Shown piece by piece: positions 17,624 through 25,922 of a DNA stretch of 64,000 bases. Source of the DNA: Bacteroides caccae (GTDB lineage: Bacteria > Bacteroidota > Bacteroidia > Bacteroidales > Bacteroidaceae). The stretch spans positions 3,224,001 through 3,288,000 of the forward strand of contig NZ_CP022412.2 of the NCBI RefSeq assembly GCF_002222615.2. Direction: 5' to 3'. Positions within the stretch are counted from its first letter, which is position 1; every line of letters begins with the position of its first letter. A program made the translations under genes and the position numbers. The notes beneath the pieces were generated by a model, which was not told the DNA's origin, did not search any database, and saw only the letters and a list, made by a program, of their open reading frames with translations.

Positions 17624-17655
17624 TTTGTTTAAGCGAATATTAGCCTCTATATTTG
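17624..17655 (+). promoter_or_regulatory. Consensus Bacteroidetes promoter of xylR
   Basis: TTTG at 17624-17627 and TATATTTG at 17648-17655 are 24 bp apart start to start, the ideal spacing. Transcription would begin near 17662, about 15 nt before the ATG at 17677. Confidence 0.8.
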
Positions 17656-17676
17656 CGCCATATTAAAAAAACGGAT

Positions 17677-18408
17677 ATGCAGAATATACAGAAAAATACA
17701 CCTTTGGCCAACAATCATATATCAGTAGATTGTGTAGTGATTGGTTTTGACGGCGAACAACTGAAAGTGTTGCTTGTGAAACGTGCAGGTGAAGATAATG
17801 GAGAAGTATATCACGATATGAAACTTCCCGGAAGTCTTATTTATATGGATGAGGATCTGGACGAGGCTGCACAGCGCGTATTATATGAATTGACAGGACT
17901 TAAAAATGTAAACCTGATGCAGTTTAAAGCATTCGGTTCCAAAAACAGAACGAGTAATCCGAAAGATGTTCGCTGGTTGGAACGGGCAATGCAGTCAAGG
18001 GTAGAGCGTATTGTGACTATTGCATATTTGTCAATGGTTAAGATAGATAGAACTTTGGATAAGAATCTGGACGAGCATCAGGCTTGTTGGATTGCTCTGA
18101 AAGAAGTAAAGACATTGGCGTTCGATCATAATCTGATTATTAAGGAAGCAATGACATACATCCGTCAGTTTGTGGAATTTAACCCTTCAATGTTGTTCGA
18201 ACTACTTTCGCGTAAGTTTACAGCTGCGCAATTGAGAACTCTTTTTGAACTAGTATATGACAAAGTTGTAGATGTGCGTAACTTCCATAAAAAAATAGCA
18301 ATGATGGAATATGTGGTTCCTTTGGAAGAAAAGCAACAAGGAGTAGCCCATCGTGCCGCACGCTATTATAAGTTCGATAAGAAGATATACAATAAGGTGA
18401 GACGGTGA
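17677..18408 (+). CDS. xylR: NrtR/Nudix-family transcriptional regulator of xylose utilisation (XylR-like)
   Basis: This is a 243-residue Nudix-domain regulator. The N-terminal Nudix fold (about 13-150) has a degenerate catalytic box: from Gly52 the segment reads GSLIYMDEDLDEAAQRVLYE, where the REuxEE core is replaced by RVLYEL. It should therefore bind a ligand rather than hydrolyse one. The C-terminal part ('LLSRKFTAAQLRTLFELVYD', then 'RNFHKKIAMMEYV') is the winged helix of the NrtR family. Placement just before xylB and xylA fits the known Bacteroidetes pattern in which a Nudix regulator controls xylose or arabinose genes. I chose ATG 17677, because the frame's TTG at 17653 is inside the promoter box. 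Confidence 0.85.
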   Translation: MQNIQKNTPLANNHISVDCVVIGFDGEQLKVLLVKRAGEDNGEVYHDMKLPGSLIYMDEDLDEAAQRVLYELTGLKNVNLMQFKAFGSKNRTSNPKDVRWLERAMQSRVERIVTIAYLSMVKIDRTLDKNLDEHQACWIALKEVKTLAFDHNLIIKEAMTYIRQFVEFNPSMLFELLSRKFTAAQLRTLFELVYDKVVDVRNFHKKIAMMEYVVPLEEKQQGVAHRAARYYKFDKKIYNKVRR

Positions 18409-18473
18409 TATATGCCGGGTGTTTGGTAAATCTAAGTAATAAAATTGAAAATCGTTAAATCGTAAATAAAATC

Positions 18474-19994
18474 ATGTTTTTATTAGGTTATGACATAGGT
18501 AGCTCGTCTGTAAAAGCGAGCTTGGTAAATGCTGAAACTGGTAAATGTGTATCATCGGCATTCTTTCCGAAAACAGAGGCAAAAATTATTGCAGTGAATC
18601 CCGGTTGGGCGGAACAAGATCCGGAAAGCTGGTGGGAGAACTTAAAGTTGTCTACACAAGCCATTATGAATGAATCCGGAGTCAGTGCGGCTGAGATTAA
18701 GGCAATTGGTATCTCTTATCAGATGCATGGTCTGGTATGTGTAGACAAAGACCAACAAGTATTGCGTCCTGCTATTATCTGGTGTGATTCGCGTGCTGTG
18801 CCTTGTGGTCAGAAGGCATTTGAAACTATCGGAGAAGAAAAATGTCTTTCTCATCTCCTAAACTCACCGGGAAACTTTACCGCTTCCAAATTGGCTTGGA
18901 TTAAACAGAATGAACCGGCTATCTATGAGCAGATTTACAAAATAATGCTGCCAGGTGATTATATTGCCATGAAATTGAGCGGAGAAATCTGTACAACTGT
19001 TTCCGGACTTTCGGAAGGTATGTTCTGGGACTTCAAAAACAATCGTATAGCCGATTTCTTGATGGATTATTATGGATTCAATTCGTCATTGATTGCCGAT
19101 ATTAAACCAACTTTTGCCGAGCAAGGATGTGTAAATGCAATAGCAGCCAAAGAATTGGGATTAAAAGAAGGAACCCCCATTACTTATCGTGCCGGTGACC
19201 AGCCGAATAATGCTCTTTCTCTGAATGTGTTCAATCCGGGTGAAATTGCTTCTACAGCAGGCACATCAGGAGTTGTTTATGGAGTGAATGGGGAAGTGAA
19301 TTATGATCCGCAGTCACGTGTCAACACTTTTGCGCACGTGAATCATTCGAAAGAGCAGATCCGCTTGGGAGTATTGCTTTGTATCAACGGCACAGGTATC
19401 CTTAACTCATGGGTAAAACGTACTATTGCACCTGAAGGAATATCATATAATAAAATGAACGTGCTGGCTTCCAAAGCTCCGATAGGTAGCGCAGGAATCA
19501 GCATTCTTCCCTTCGGTAATGGTGCCGAACGTATGCTGAATAATAAGGAGATAGGCTGTAGTATCCGTGGAATAGATTTTAATACTCATGGCAAACATCA
19601 TATTATTCGTGCAGCCCAGGAAGGTATTGTGTTTTCTTTTAAATATGGTATAGATATTATGGAACAAATGGGTATTCCGGTAAAGATGATTCATGCCGGA
19701 CACGCAAATATGTTCCTGAGTTCTATCTTCCGTGACACTTTGGCAGGAGTGACGGGGGCTACAATCGAACTTTATGACACGGATGGCTCTGTCGGTGCTG
19801 CCAAAGGCGCAGGTATCGGTGCAGGTATCTACAAGGATAATAATGAGGCTTTTGCAACACTTGAAAAGCTAAATATTATCGAACCTAATGTGGCTAAACA
19901 CCAAGAATATGCAGATGCATACGCCAAATGGAAATATCGTCTAGAAAAATCAATGGTCGATAAAATTTCTATTTTCAACTCAGATAACAAGTAA
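18474..19994 (+). CDS. xylB: Xylulokinase (FGGY family)
   Basis: This 506-residue FGGY carbohydrate kinase phosphorylates D-xylulose to xylulose 5-phosphate. The first phosphate-binding loop is 'GYDIGSSSVKASLV' (about 4-17), the substrate motif is 'GISYQMHGLVCVD' and the C-terminal FGGY signature region is 'DGSVGAAKGAGIGAGIY'. It lies 65 bp after xylR and 33 bp before xylA, so the genes form an operon giving the isomerase pathway of xylose. The product feeds the pentose phosphate pathway. Confidence 0.94.
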   Translation: MFLLGYDIGSSSVKASLVNAETGKCVSSAFFPKTEAKIIAVNPGWAEQDPESWWENLKLSTQAIMNESGVSAAEIKAIGISYQMHGLVCVDKDQQVLRPAIIWCDSRAVPCGQKAFETIGEEKCLSHLLNSPGNFTASKLAWIKQNEPAIYEQIYKIMLPGDYIAMKLSGEICTTVSGLSEGMFWDFKNNRIADFLMDYYGFNSSLIADIKPTFAEQGCVNAIAAKELGLKEGTPITYRAGDQPNNALSLNVFNPGEIASTAGTSGVVYGVNGEVNYDPQSRVNTFAHVNHSKEQIRLGVLLCINGTGILNSWVKRTIAPEGISYNKMNVLASKAPIGSAGISILPFGNGAERMLNNKEIGCSIRGIDFNTHGKHHIIRAAQEGIVFSFKYGIDIMEQMGIPVKMIHAGHANMFLSSIFRDTLAGVTGATIELYDTDGSVGAAKGAGIGAGIYKDNNEAFATLEKLNIIEPNVAKHQEYADAYAKWKYRLEKSMVDKISIFNSDNK

Positions 19995-20027
19995 CAATAT
20001 AAATAATCATTTAAAATGTAAAGAATT

Positions 20028-21344
20028 ATGGCAACAAAAGAATTTTTCCCGGGAATTGAAAAGATTAAATTCGAAGGTAAAGATAGTAAAAACCCTATGG
20101 CATTCCGTTATTACGATGCTGAAAAAGTAATCAACGGCAAGAAGATGAAAGATTGGTTGAAGTTCTCTATGGCATGGTGGCATACATTATGCGCTGAAGG
20201 TGGCGACCAATTCGGTAGTGGAACAAAACTGTTCCCTTGGAACGGTAATACAGATGCTATACAGGCTGCAAAAGATAAAATGGATGCAGGTTTTGAATTC
20301 ATGCAGAAAATGGGTATTGAATACTATTGTTTTCACGATGTAGACTTGGTTTCAGAAGGTGCTAGCATTGAAGAATATGAAACTAACTTAAAAGAAATCG
20401 TAGCATACGCAAAACAGAAACAAGCAGAAACAGGTATCAAACTGTTATGGGGTACTGCCAACGTATTCGGCCATGCCCGTTATATGAATGGTGCTGCAAC
20501 AAATCCTGATTTTGACGTAGTGGCCCGTGCTGCTGTACAAATCAAGAATGCAATTGACGCAACTATCGAATTGGGCGGTCAGAACTATGTGTTTTGGGGT
20601 GGTCGTGAAGGTTATATGTCTCTTTTAAATACAGATCAAAAACGTGAAAAAGAACACCTTGCACAGATGTTGACTATTGCTCGTGATTATGCTCGTGCCC
20701 GTGGTTTTAAAGGTACTTTCCTGATTGAACCGAAACCTATGGAACCGACTAAGCATCAGTATGATGTAGATACGGAAACTGTGATCGGCTTCCTGAAAGC
20801 TCATGGTTTGGATAAAGATTTCAAAGTTAACATCGAAGTAAACCATGCTACTTTGGCTGGCCACACTTTCGAACATGAGTTGGCAGTAGCAGTGGATAAC
20901 GGTATGTTAGGTTCTATCGACGCTAACCGTGGCGACTATCAGAATGGTTGGGATACAGACCAATTCCCGATTGACAACTATGAACTGACTCAGGCGATGA
21001 TGCAAATCATCCGTAATGGCGGTTTGGGTAATGGCGGAACTAATTTCGATGCCAAAACTCGCCGTAATTCTACTGATTTGGAAGACATTTTTATTGCTCA
21101 CATTGCAGGTATGGACGCTATGGCTCGTGCATTGGAAAGTGCGGCAGCTCTGCTGAACGAATCTCCATACAAGAAAATGTTGTCTGATCGTTATGCTTCA
21201 TTCGACGGTGGTAAAGGTAAAGAATTTGAGGAAGGTAAATTATCTTTGGAAGATGTAGTTGCTTATGCTAAAGCGAACGGTGAACCAAAGCAGACTAGCG
21301 GCAAACAAGAACTTTACGAAGCAATTCTGAATATGTACTGCTAA
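20028..21344 (+). CDS. xylA: Xylose isomerase
   Basis: This 438-residue class II xylose isomerase interconverts D-xylose and D-xylulose. The active-site segment '[13 protein letters not shown]' (His about 103, Asp about 106), the metal-binding '[16 protein letters not shown]' and '[18 protein letters not shown]' are all intact. Length equals that of characterised class II enzymes. Codon use is more optimised than in neighbours (GGT, GCT, CGT and AAC preferred), which suggests high expression. It lies between xylB and the xylose transporter gene. Confidence 0.97.
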   Translation: MATKEFFPGIEKIKFEGKDSKNPMAFRYYDAEKVINGKKMKDWLKFSMAWWHTLCAEGGDQFGSGTKLFPWNGNTDAIQAAKDKMDAGFEFMQKMGIEYYCFHDVDLVSEGASIEEYETNLKEIVAYAKQKQAETGIKLLWGTANVFGHARYMNGAATNPDFDVVARAAVQIKNAIDATIELGGQNYVFWGGREGYMSLLNTDQKREKEHLAQMLTIARDYARARGFKGTFLIEPKPMEPTKHQYDVDTETVIGFLKAHGLDKDFKVNIEVNHATLAGHTFEHELAVAVDNGMLGSIDANRGDYQNGWDTDQFPIDNYELTQAMMQIIRNGGLGNGGTNFDAKTRRNSTDLEDIFIAHIAGMDAMARALESAAALLNESPYKKMLSDRYASFDGGKGKEFEEGKLSLEDVVAYAKANGEPKQTSGKQELYEAILNMYC

Positions 21345-21358
21345 TAGAGAATCAAATA

Positions 21359-21390
21359 TAAGGCGATAGAGGTAGAGCTTTATCGCCTTA
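21359..21390 (+). terminator. Hairpin after xylA
   Basis: A perfect 10-bp stem (21359-21368 with 21381-21390) has a 12-nt loop. The following bases (CTATTATCT) are only moderately T-rich, so it may be a leaky terminator or mRNA-stability element that separates xylA from the transporter gene. Confidence 0.6.
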
Positions 21391-21437
21391 CTATTATCTA
21401 ATCCAACTACTACACACTACTTATCTACTTATACACC

Positions 21438-22892
21438 ATGATTAATACAACGAACGAAGGTAGTAAACTCTACCTATATTCGATAACTTCTGTTGCTATC
21501 CTGGGAGGATTGCTTTTCGGTTATGATACAGCAGTTATTTCCGGTGCAGAGAAGGGTCTGGAAGCATTCTTCCTTTCCGCTTCCGATTTTCAATATAATA
21601 AAGTAATGCATGGAATCACTTCATCCAGTGCATTGACAGGCTGCGTACTTGGTGGGGCGTTCTCCGGTATATTCGCTTCCCGTCTAGGGCGTCGTAACTC
21701 CCTGAGACTTGCTGCCGTACTCTTTTTCCTTTCAGCATTAGGTTCCTATTATCCGGAATTTCTGTTTTTCGAATATGGAAAACCGAATATGGATTTGCTG
21801 GTTACATTTAACTTATATCGTGTTTTAGGTGGTATCGGTGTCGGGCTTGCGTCTGCTGTTTGTCCGATGTATATCGCAGAAATAGCTCCTTCCAACATTC
21901 GCGGAACACTTGTTTCGTGCAACCAGTTTGCCATTATTTTCGGTATGTTGGTTGTATACTTTGTGAATTACCTGATTATGGGCGATCACCAAAATCCTAT
22001 TATTCTGAAAGATGCTGCCGGAGTTTTATCAGTTAGCTCAGAATCTGATATGTGGACTGTATTTGAAGGCTGGCGTTTTATGTTCGGCTCGGAAGCTTTT
22101 CCGGCTGCATTCTTTGGTCTATTATTGTTCTTTGTCCCAAAAACTCCTCGCTATTTGGTATTGGTACAACAAGATGAAAAAGCTTATTCAATTCTGGAAA
22201 AGATCAATGGTAAGACAAAAGCACAAGAAATTCTTAACGATATTAAAGCTACTGCTCACGAAAAAACAGAAAAACTCTTTACTTATGGAGTGGCAGTAAT
22301 TGTTATCGGTATTCTGCTTTCCGTATTCCAACAGGCTATCGGCATCAATGCAGTGCTTTACTATGCTCCTCGTATTTTTGAAAATGCAGGTGCAGAAGGA
22401 GGTGGCATGATGCAAACGGTTATTATGGGTGTTGTGAATATTATCTTTACACTGGTTGCAATCTTTACAGTAGATCGCTTCGGGCGCAAACCTCTGTTGA
22501 TAATCGGTTCTATCGGTATGGCCGTAGGTGCATTTGCAGTAGCGATGTGTGATAGCATGGCAATAAAAGGAATTCTTCCGGTACTTTCGGTTATCGTATA
22601 TGCCGCCTTCTTTATGATGTCATGGGGCCCGATTTGCTGGGTATTGATTTCGGAAATCTTCCCGAACACAATTCGTGGTAAAGCGGTGGCAATCGCTGTG
22701 GCTTTCCAATGGATATTCAATTATATTGTATCTTCTACTTTCCCGGCATTGTACGATTTCAGCCCGATGTTTGCGTATAGTCTTTATGGAATTATCTGTG
22801 TAGCGGCTGCTATTTTCGTTTGGCGTTGGGTGCCCGAAACGAAAGGTAAGACATTGGAGGATATGAGCAAACTATGGAAGAAGAATAAATAA
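21438..22892 (+). CDS. xylE: D-xylose:proton symporter, sugar porter MFS family
   Basis: This 484-residue, 12-helix inner-membrane transporter is of the sugar porter family. Signatures are 'GGLLFGYDTAVISG' in helix 1, 'RLGRRNSLRLAA' after helix 2, 'PKTPRYLV' before helix 7, 'QQAIGINAVLYYAPRIF' in helix 7, 'DRFGRKPLLI' and 'PETKGKTLEDM' at the end. The 'QQxxGINAVxYY' segment is typical of xylose/glucose porters. It sits 94 bp after xylA as the last gene of the xylose locus. Often called xylT in Bacteroides annotations. Confidence 0.92.
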   Translation: MINTTNEGSKLYLYSITSVAILGGLLFGYDTAVISGAEKGLEAFFLSASDFQYNKVMHGITSSSALTGCVLGGAFSGIFASRLGRRNSLRLAAVLFFLSALGSYYPEFLFFEYGKPNMDLLVTFNLYRVLGGIGVGLASAVCPMYIAEIAPSNIRGTLVSCNQFAIIFGMLVVYFVNYLIMGDHQNPIILKDAAGVLSVSSESDMWTVFEGWRFMFGSEAFPAAFFGLLLFFVPKTPRYLVLVQQDEKAYSILEKINGKTKAQEILNDIKATAHEKTEKLFTYGVAVIVIGILLSVFQQAIGINAVLYYAPRIFENAGAEGGGMMQTVIMGVVNIIFTLVAIFTVDRFGRKPLLIIGSIGMAVGAFAVAMCDSMAIKGILPVLSVIVYAAFFMMSWGPICWVLISEIFPNTIRGKAVAIAVAFQWIFNYIVSSTFPALYDFSPMFAYSLYGIICVAAAIFVWRWVPETKGKTLEDMSKLWKKNK

Positions 22893-22913
22893 ATCAGATA
22901 ATATCTCTTGTGG

Positions 22914-22960
22914 AAAATCCGTAAATCAGCAGATATAGGAATCTGTGATTTACGGATTTT
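22914..22960 (+). terminator. Terminator of the xylose locus
   Basis: A 15-bp outer stem (22914-22928 with 22946-22960) and an inner CAGAT/ATCTG extension are followed by TATTTTCTT. It lies 22 bp after the xylE stop. Confidence 0.9.
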
Positions 22961-23001
22961 TATTTTCTTATCTTTGGAGAACAATATATGAGGATAAGCT
23001 G

Positions 23002-23009
23002 TACCTTTG
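23002..23009 (+). promoter_or_regulatory. Promoter -7 box of the GNAT-nitrilase gene
   Basis: TACCTTTG fits the TAnnTTTG consensus and lies 31 bp before the ATG at 23040. It also rules out the in-frame TTG at 23007 as a start. Confidence 0.6.
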
Positions 23010-23039
23010 CACTGTCTTTATATAAAAACACGTATTGTT

Positions 23040-24578
23040 ATGGAACAACATCCGATTAAAATTAATAAAGTGCAGATACGTAATCTTCAAATAGAAGATT
23101 ACGCACAATTATCCCAATCGTTTACTCGTGTTTATTCTGACGGTAGCGATGTGTTCTGGACCCATAAACAGATTCAGAAATTAATCAATATTTTTCCGGA
23201 AGGACAGATTGTTACAGTGGTTGACGACAAAATTGTAGGTTGCGCTCTTTCTATTATTGTTGATTATGATAAGGTGAAGAATGACCATACGTATGCACAA
23301 GTCACGGGTAAGGAAACATTTAATACGCATAATCCTGAGGGGAATATTCTGTATGGCATAGAGGTATTTATTCACCCCGGATATCGCGGATTGCGTCTGG
23401 CGCGACGTATGTATGAATATCGCAAAGAACTATGCGAAACATTGAACCTGAAAGCCATTATGTTCGGCGGCCGTATTCCGAATTATCATAAATATGCTGA
23501 CAAGATGCGTCCAAAAGAATATATCGAACGGGTACGTCAACGTGATATTTACGATCCGGTGCTTACGTTCCAATTATCAAATGATTTCCATGTCCGCAAG
23601 GTAATGACTAATTATTTGCCGAATGATGAGGAGTCTAAACATTATGCCTGTTTGTTACAGTGGGATAATATCTATTATCAACCTCCTACACAAGAATATA
23701 TCAATCCAAAAACTACTGTTCGCGTAGGTTTGGTACAATGGCAGATGCGTAGTTATAAAACACTGGATGATCTGTTCGAACAGGTAGAATTTTTTGTAGA
23801 TGCAGTATCAGACTATAAAAGTGATTTTGTTCTTTTCCCGGAATACTTTAATGCGCCTTTAATGTCGAAGTATAATGATAAAGGAGAATCGCAGGCTATT
23901 CGCGGATTGGCAAAATATACCGATGAGATTCGTGATCGGTTTATAAATCTGGCTATTAGCTATAATATAAACATTATTACCGGTAGTATGCCCTATGTGA
24001 AAGAAGACGGGCTGCTTTATAATGTAGGATTCCTTTGCCGTCGCGACGGAACATACGAAATGTATGAAAAAATGCACGTCACTCCGGATGAAATCAAGAG
24101 TTGGGGGTTGAGTGGGGGAAAATTACTACAAACCTTTGATACAGATTGTGCTAAGATTGGTGTTTTGATTTGCTATGATGTAGAGTTTCCGGAACTCTCC
24201 CGGCTAATGGCAGATCAAGGAATGCAGATATTGTTTGTACCTTTCCTGACGGATACACAAAATGCCTATTCCCGCGTTCGTGTCTGTGCTCAGGCGCGTG
24301 CGATCGAAAATGAATGTTTTGTTGTCATTGCAGGCAGCGTGGGAAATCTCCCCCGCGTACACAATATGGATATTCAGTATGCCCAATCGGGTGTATTTAC
24401 TCCGTGTGATTTTGCTTTTCCGACAGACGGAAAACGAGCGGAAGCGACTCCGAATACAGAAATGATATTGGTTTCGGATGTCGATCTGGATTTATTGAGT
24501 GCGTTACATACATACGGTAGTGTACGCAATTTGAAAGATCGTAGAAATGATGTCTATGAAGTGAAATTAAAAAAATAA
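23040..24578 (+). CDS. Bifunctional GNAT N-acetyltransferase / carbon-nitrogen hydrolase
   Basis: This 512-residue fusion has an N-terminal GNAT acetyltransferase domain (about 10-200, acetyl-CoA loop 'HPGYRGLRLARRMYE' at about 112-126). The C-terminal nitrilase-superfamily amidase (about 225-510) has the full Glu-Lys-Cys triad: Glu in LFPEYFNAP (about 268), Lys in YEKMHVTP (about 344) and Cys in GVLICYDVEFPE (about 378). The same two-domain form is known in several bacteria, but its substrate is not established; it may acylate and deacylate a nitrogen metabolite. Start chosen at 23040 (MEQHPIKINK). It stands alone between the xylose terminator and a repeat block. Confidence 0.88.
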   Translation: MEQHPIKINKVQIRNLQIEDYAQLSQSFTRVYSDGSDVFWTHKQIQKLINIFPEGQIVTVVDDKIVGCALSIIVDYDKVKNDHTYAQVTGKETFNTHNPEGNILYGIEVFIHPGYRGLRLARRMYEYRKELCETLNLKAIMFGGRIPNYHKYADKMRPKEYIERVRQRDIYDPVLTFQLSNDFHVRKVMTNYLPNDEESKHYACLLQWDNIYYQPPTQEYINPKTTVRVGLVQWQMRSYKTLDDLFEQVEFFVDAVSDYKSDFVLFPEYFNAPLMSKYNDKGESQAIRGLAKYTDEIRDRFINLAISYNINIITGSMPYVKEDGLLYNVGFLCRRDGTYEMYEKMHVTPDEIKSWGLSGGKLLQTFDTDCAKIGVLICYDVEFPELSRLMADQGMQILFVPFLTDTQNAYSRVRVCAQARAIENECFVVIAGSVGNLPRVHNMDIQYAQSGVFTPCDFAFPTDGKRAEATPNTEMILVSDVDLDLLSALHTYGSVRNLKDRRNDVYEVKLKK

Positions 24579-24579
24579 A

Positions 24580-24658
24580 ATAGTGACGTTATCCCGTTAA
24601 AATAGCGTCACCATATATCTCGAATAGCGTCACTATGTGTTTAGGATAGTGACGCTAT
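24580..24658. repeat. Four 13-bp units at exact 22-bp period; also a bidirectional terminator
   Basis: Units start at 24580, 24602, 24624 and 24646. The unit is ATAGCGTCACTAT or its reverse complement, orientation minus, plus, plus, minus, with single-base variants in units 1 and 2. Nine-base spacers between them are unrelated. Adjacent opposite units form two hairpins, and the second is followed by T runs for the leftward gene's end and preceded by A runs, so it can terminate both convergent genes. Confidence 0.75.
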
Positions 24659-24662
24659 ATTT

Positions 24663-25712
24663 TTATTTAGAAGAAGTACCGCTTTCCAGTATGCTAACGA
24701 TAGAAAATAGTGTGAAGCAGATAGCCCCTAATCCTACTAGAACACGTGCCGGAATGAAATAATCTGCATGTACGGTAGCGAGTTCGAATACGAAAGCAGC
24801 CAGGAATAAACAAGTCAATGCTGTTAATACCGGAATCATAGGGATGCGGTTGGCTAGTTTAAATTCCCGTCTCCATATCTTTGCCAACAGAATTACTTTA
24901 CTGGAAATACTATAACATACAAGACCCAGTCCAAGCATGATATATCCGGTGGTACCGTTTGCACTCCCCGAATCTGCCAAAATAACGAATAATCCCCATA
25001 CAAAAGAAATAGATCCCATTAATAAAACTAGTTTCGGCCATTTATTCCGTTCTTTTTCCGAATAATCATTTCGCACCTGACGAGCAATAGTAGCCACCAA
25101 TGCTATGAGACTGGTACAAATACAAGCAAGCCCTACCATTACGTGTCCTGCGACAAAATAAGCAGGATGAGAGTGGCTGTTGCCTAATAAAACGAATGCC
25201 CATACCCATGCAATAATAGATATGACGATTGCAAGAATGATCATTGCTCGTCTCTGACCCACAGAAAACGCTCCTTGTGGGACCTCATTTCCTGTTGCTT
25301 TAGAGTTTTCCGGAATCAAAGAGAATCGGGTAGAAGAGGTAGCGGCAGTAGCTACGCAAGCCGTGATAAATCCTACACCGGTTATTACATGACCTGCGAC
25401 AAAGGCGGAAGGAGAGGTCGCATTACTGAAAATACAGATACCACTAATAACAGTGATTAGAGCTGCCAAATATCCTACAATAGGTAAAATGTATTTTGTT
25501 GTTTCATTATAGGTATGTATGATTTGCCGGATAATAGTGGCAGCTGTACAAAACAGTGCAATACATATCATACCAAGTGAAAACACGACAGGACCTGCTA
25601 CGACCCGGTTTCCTGCATCTCCATAACCATAAATAAACGCTCCGTATCCGAAGCAAAAGAGTGCCATCGCCAAAGGGATTGCTCTGAATAAAATACTGAT
25701 ACCGTAATTCAT
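24663..25712 (-). CDS. DUF2776-like polytopic membrane protein with five internal repeats
   Basis: This 349-residue inner-membrane protein has about ten predicted helices. It is built of five repeats of a two-helix unit. The second helix of each starts with a motif such as 'VVAGPVVFSLGMIC' (about 37), 'FVAGHVITGVGFIT' (about 104), 'FVAGHVMVGLACIC' (about 186), 'GTTGYIMLGLGLVC' (about 253) and 'FIPARVLVGLGAIC' (about 320). Spacing is about 67 residues, except for about 82 between the second and third. I associate it with DUF2776 from memory; function is unknown. It is monocistronic and faces the GNAT-nitrilase gene across the repeat block. Confidence 0.7.
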   Translation of the reverse strand: MNYGISILFRAIPLAMALFCFGYGAFIYGYGDAGNRVVAGPVVFSLGMICIALFCTAATIIRQIIHTYNETTKYILPIVGYLAALITVISGICIFSNATSPSAFVAGHVITGVGFITACVATAATSSTRFSLIPENSKATGNEVPQGAFSVGQRRAMIILAIVISIIAWVWAFVLLGNSHSHPAYFVAGHVMVGLACICTSLIALVATIARQVRNDYSEKERNKWPKLVLLMGSISFVWGLFVILADSGSANGTTGYIMLGLGLVCYSISSKVILLAKIWRREFKLANRIPMIPVLTALTCLFLAAFVFELATVHADYFIPARVLVGLGAICFTLFSIVSILESGTSSK

Positions 25713-25849
25713 AATTGAGTGCTTTTTTATTTCCCACTAAAACAAGGAGATTTCCGTTTTGTTTAGGCCGACAGCTATTTATAATCGTTAACTTCACATG
25801 ATTCCGATTAAAAGTCTTAGCTTTTTGCTCAACTAAACAAATGTTTTTG

Positions 25850-25857
25850 TAAATTTG
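25850..25857 (+). promoter_or_regulatory. Promoter -7 box of ileS
   Basis: TAAATTTG fits TAnnTTTG, 65 bp before the ATG. A TTTG at 25824-25827 is 26 bp upstream, slightly more than ideal. Confidence 0.6.
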
Positions 25858-25922
25858 CACCCTTAAAAATGGGGATACCCCTCAAATTGTAAATTGTAAA
25901 TAGTAAAATCGTAGATACAGCT

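Noticed and set aside
17336..17676. TPP riboswitch before thiD
   Set aside because: No thi-box-like sequence is present on the minus strand; the region is AT-rich with only short dyads.
24580..24658. The 22-bp periodic repeat as a miniature CRISPR array
   Set aside because: Units are 13 bp, alternate in orientation, have 9-base spacers and no cas genes are near. The hairpin/operator explanation fits better.
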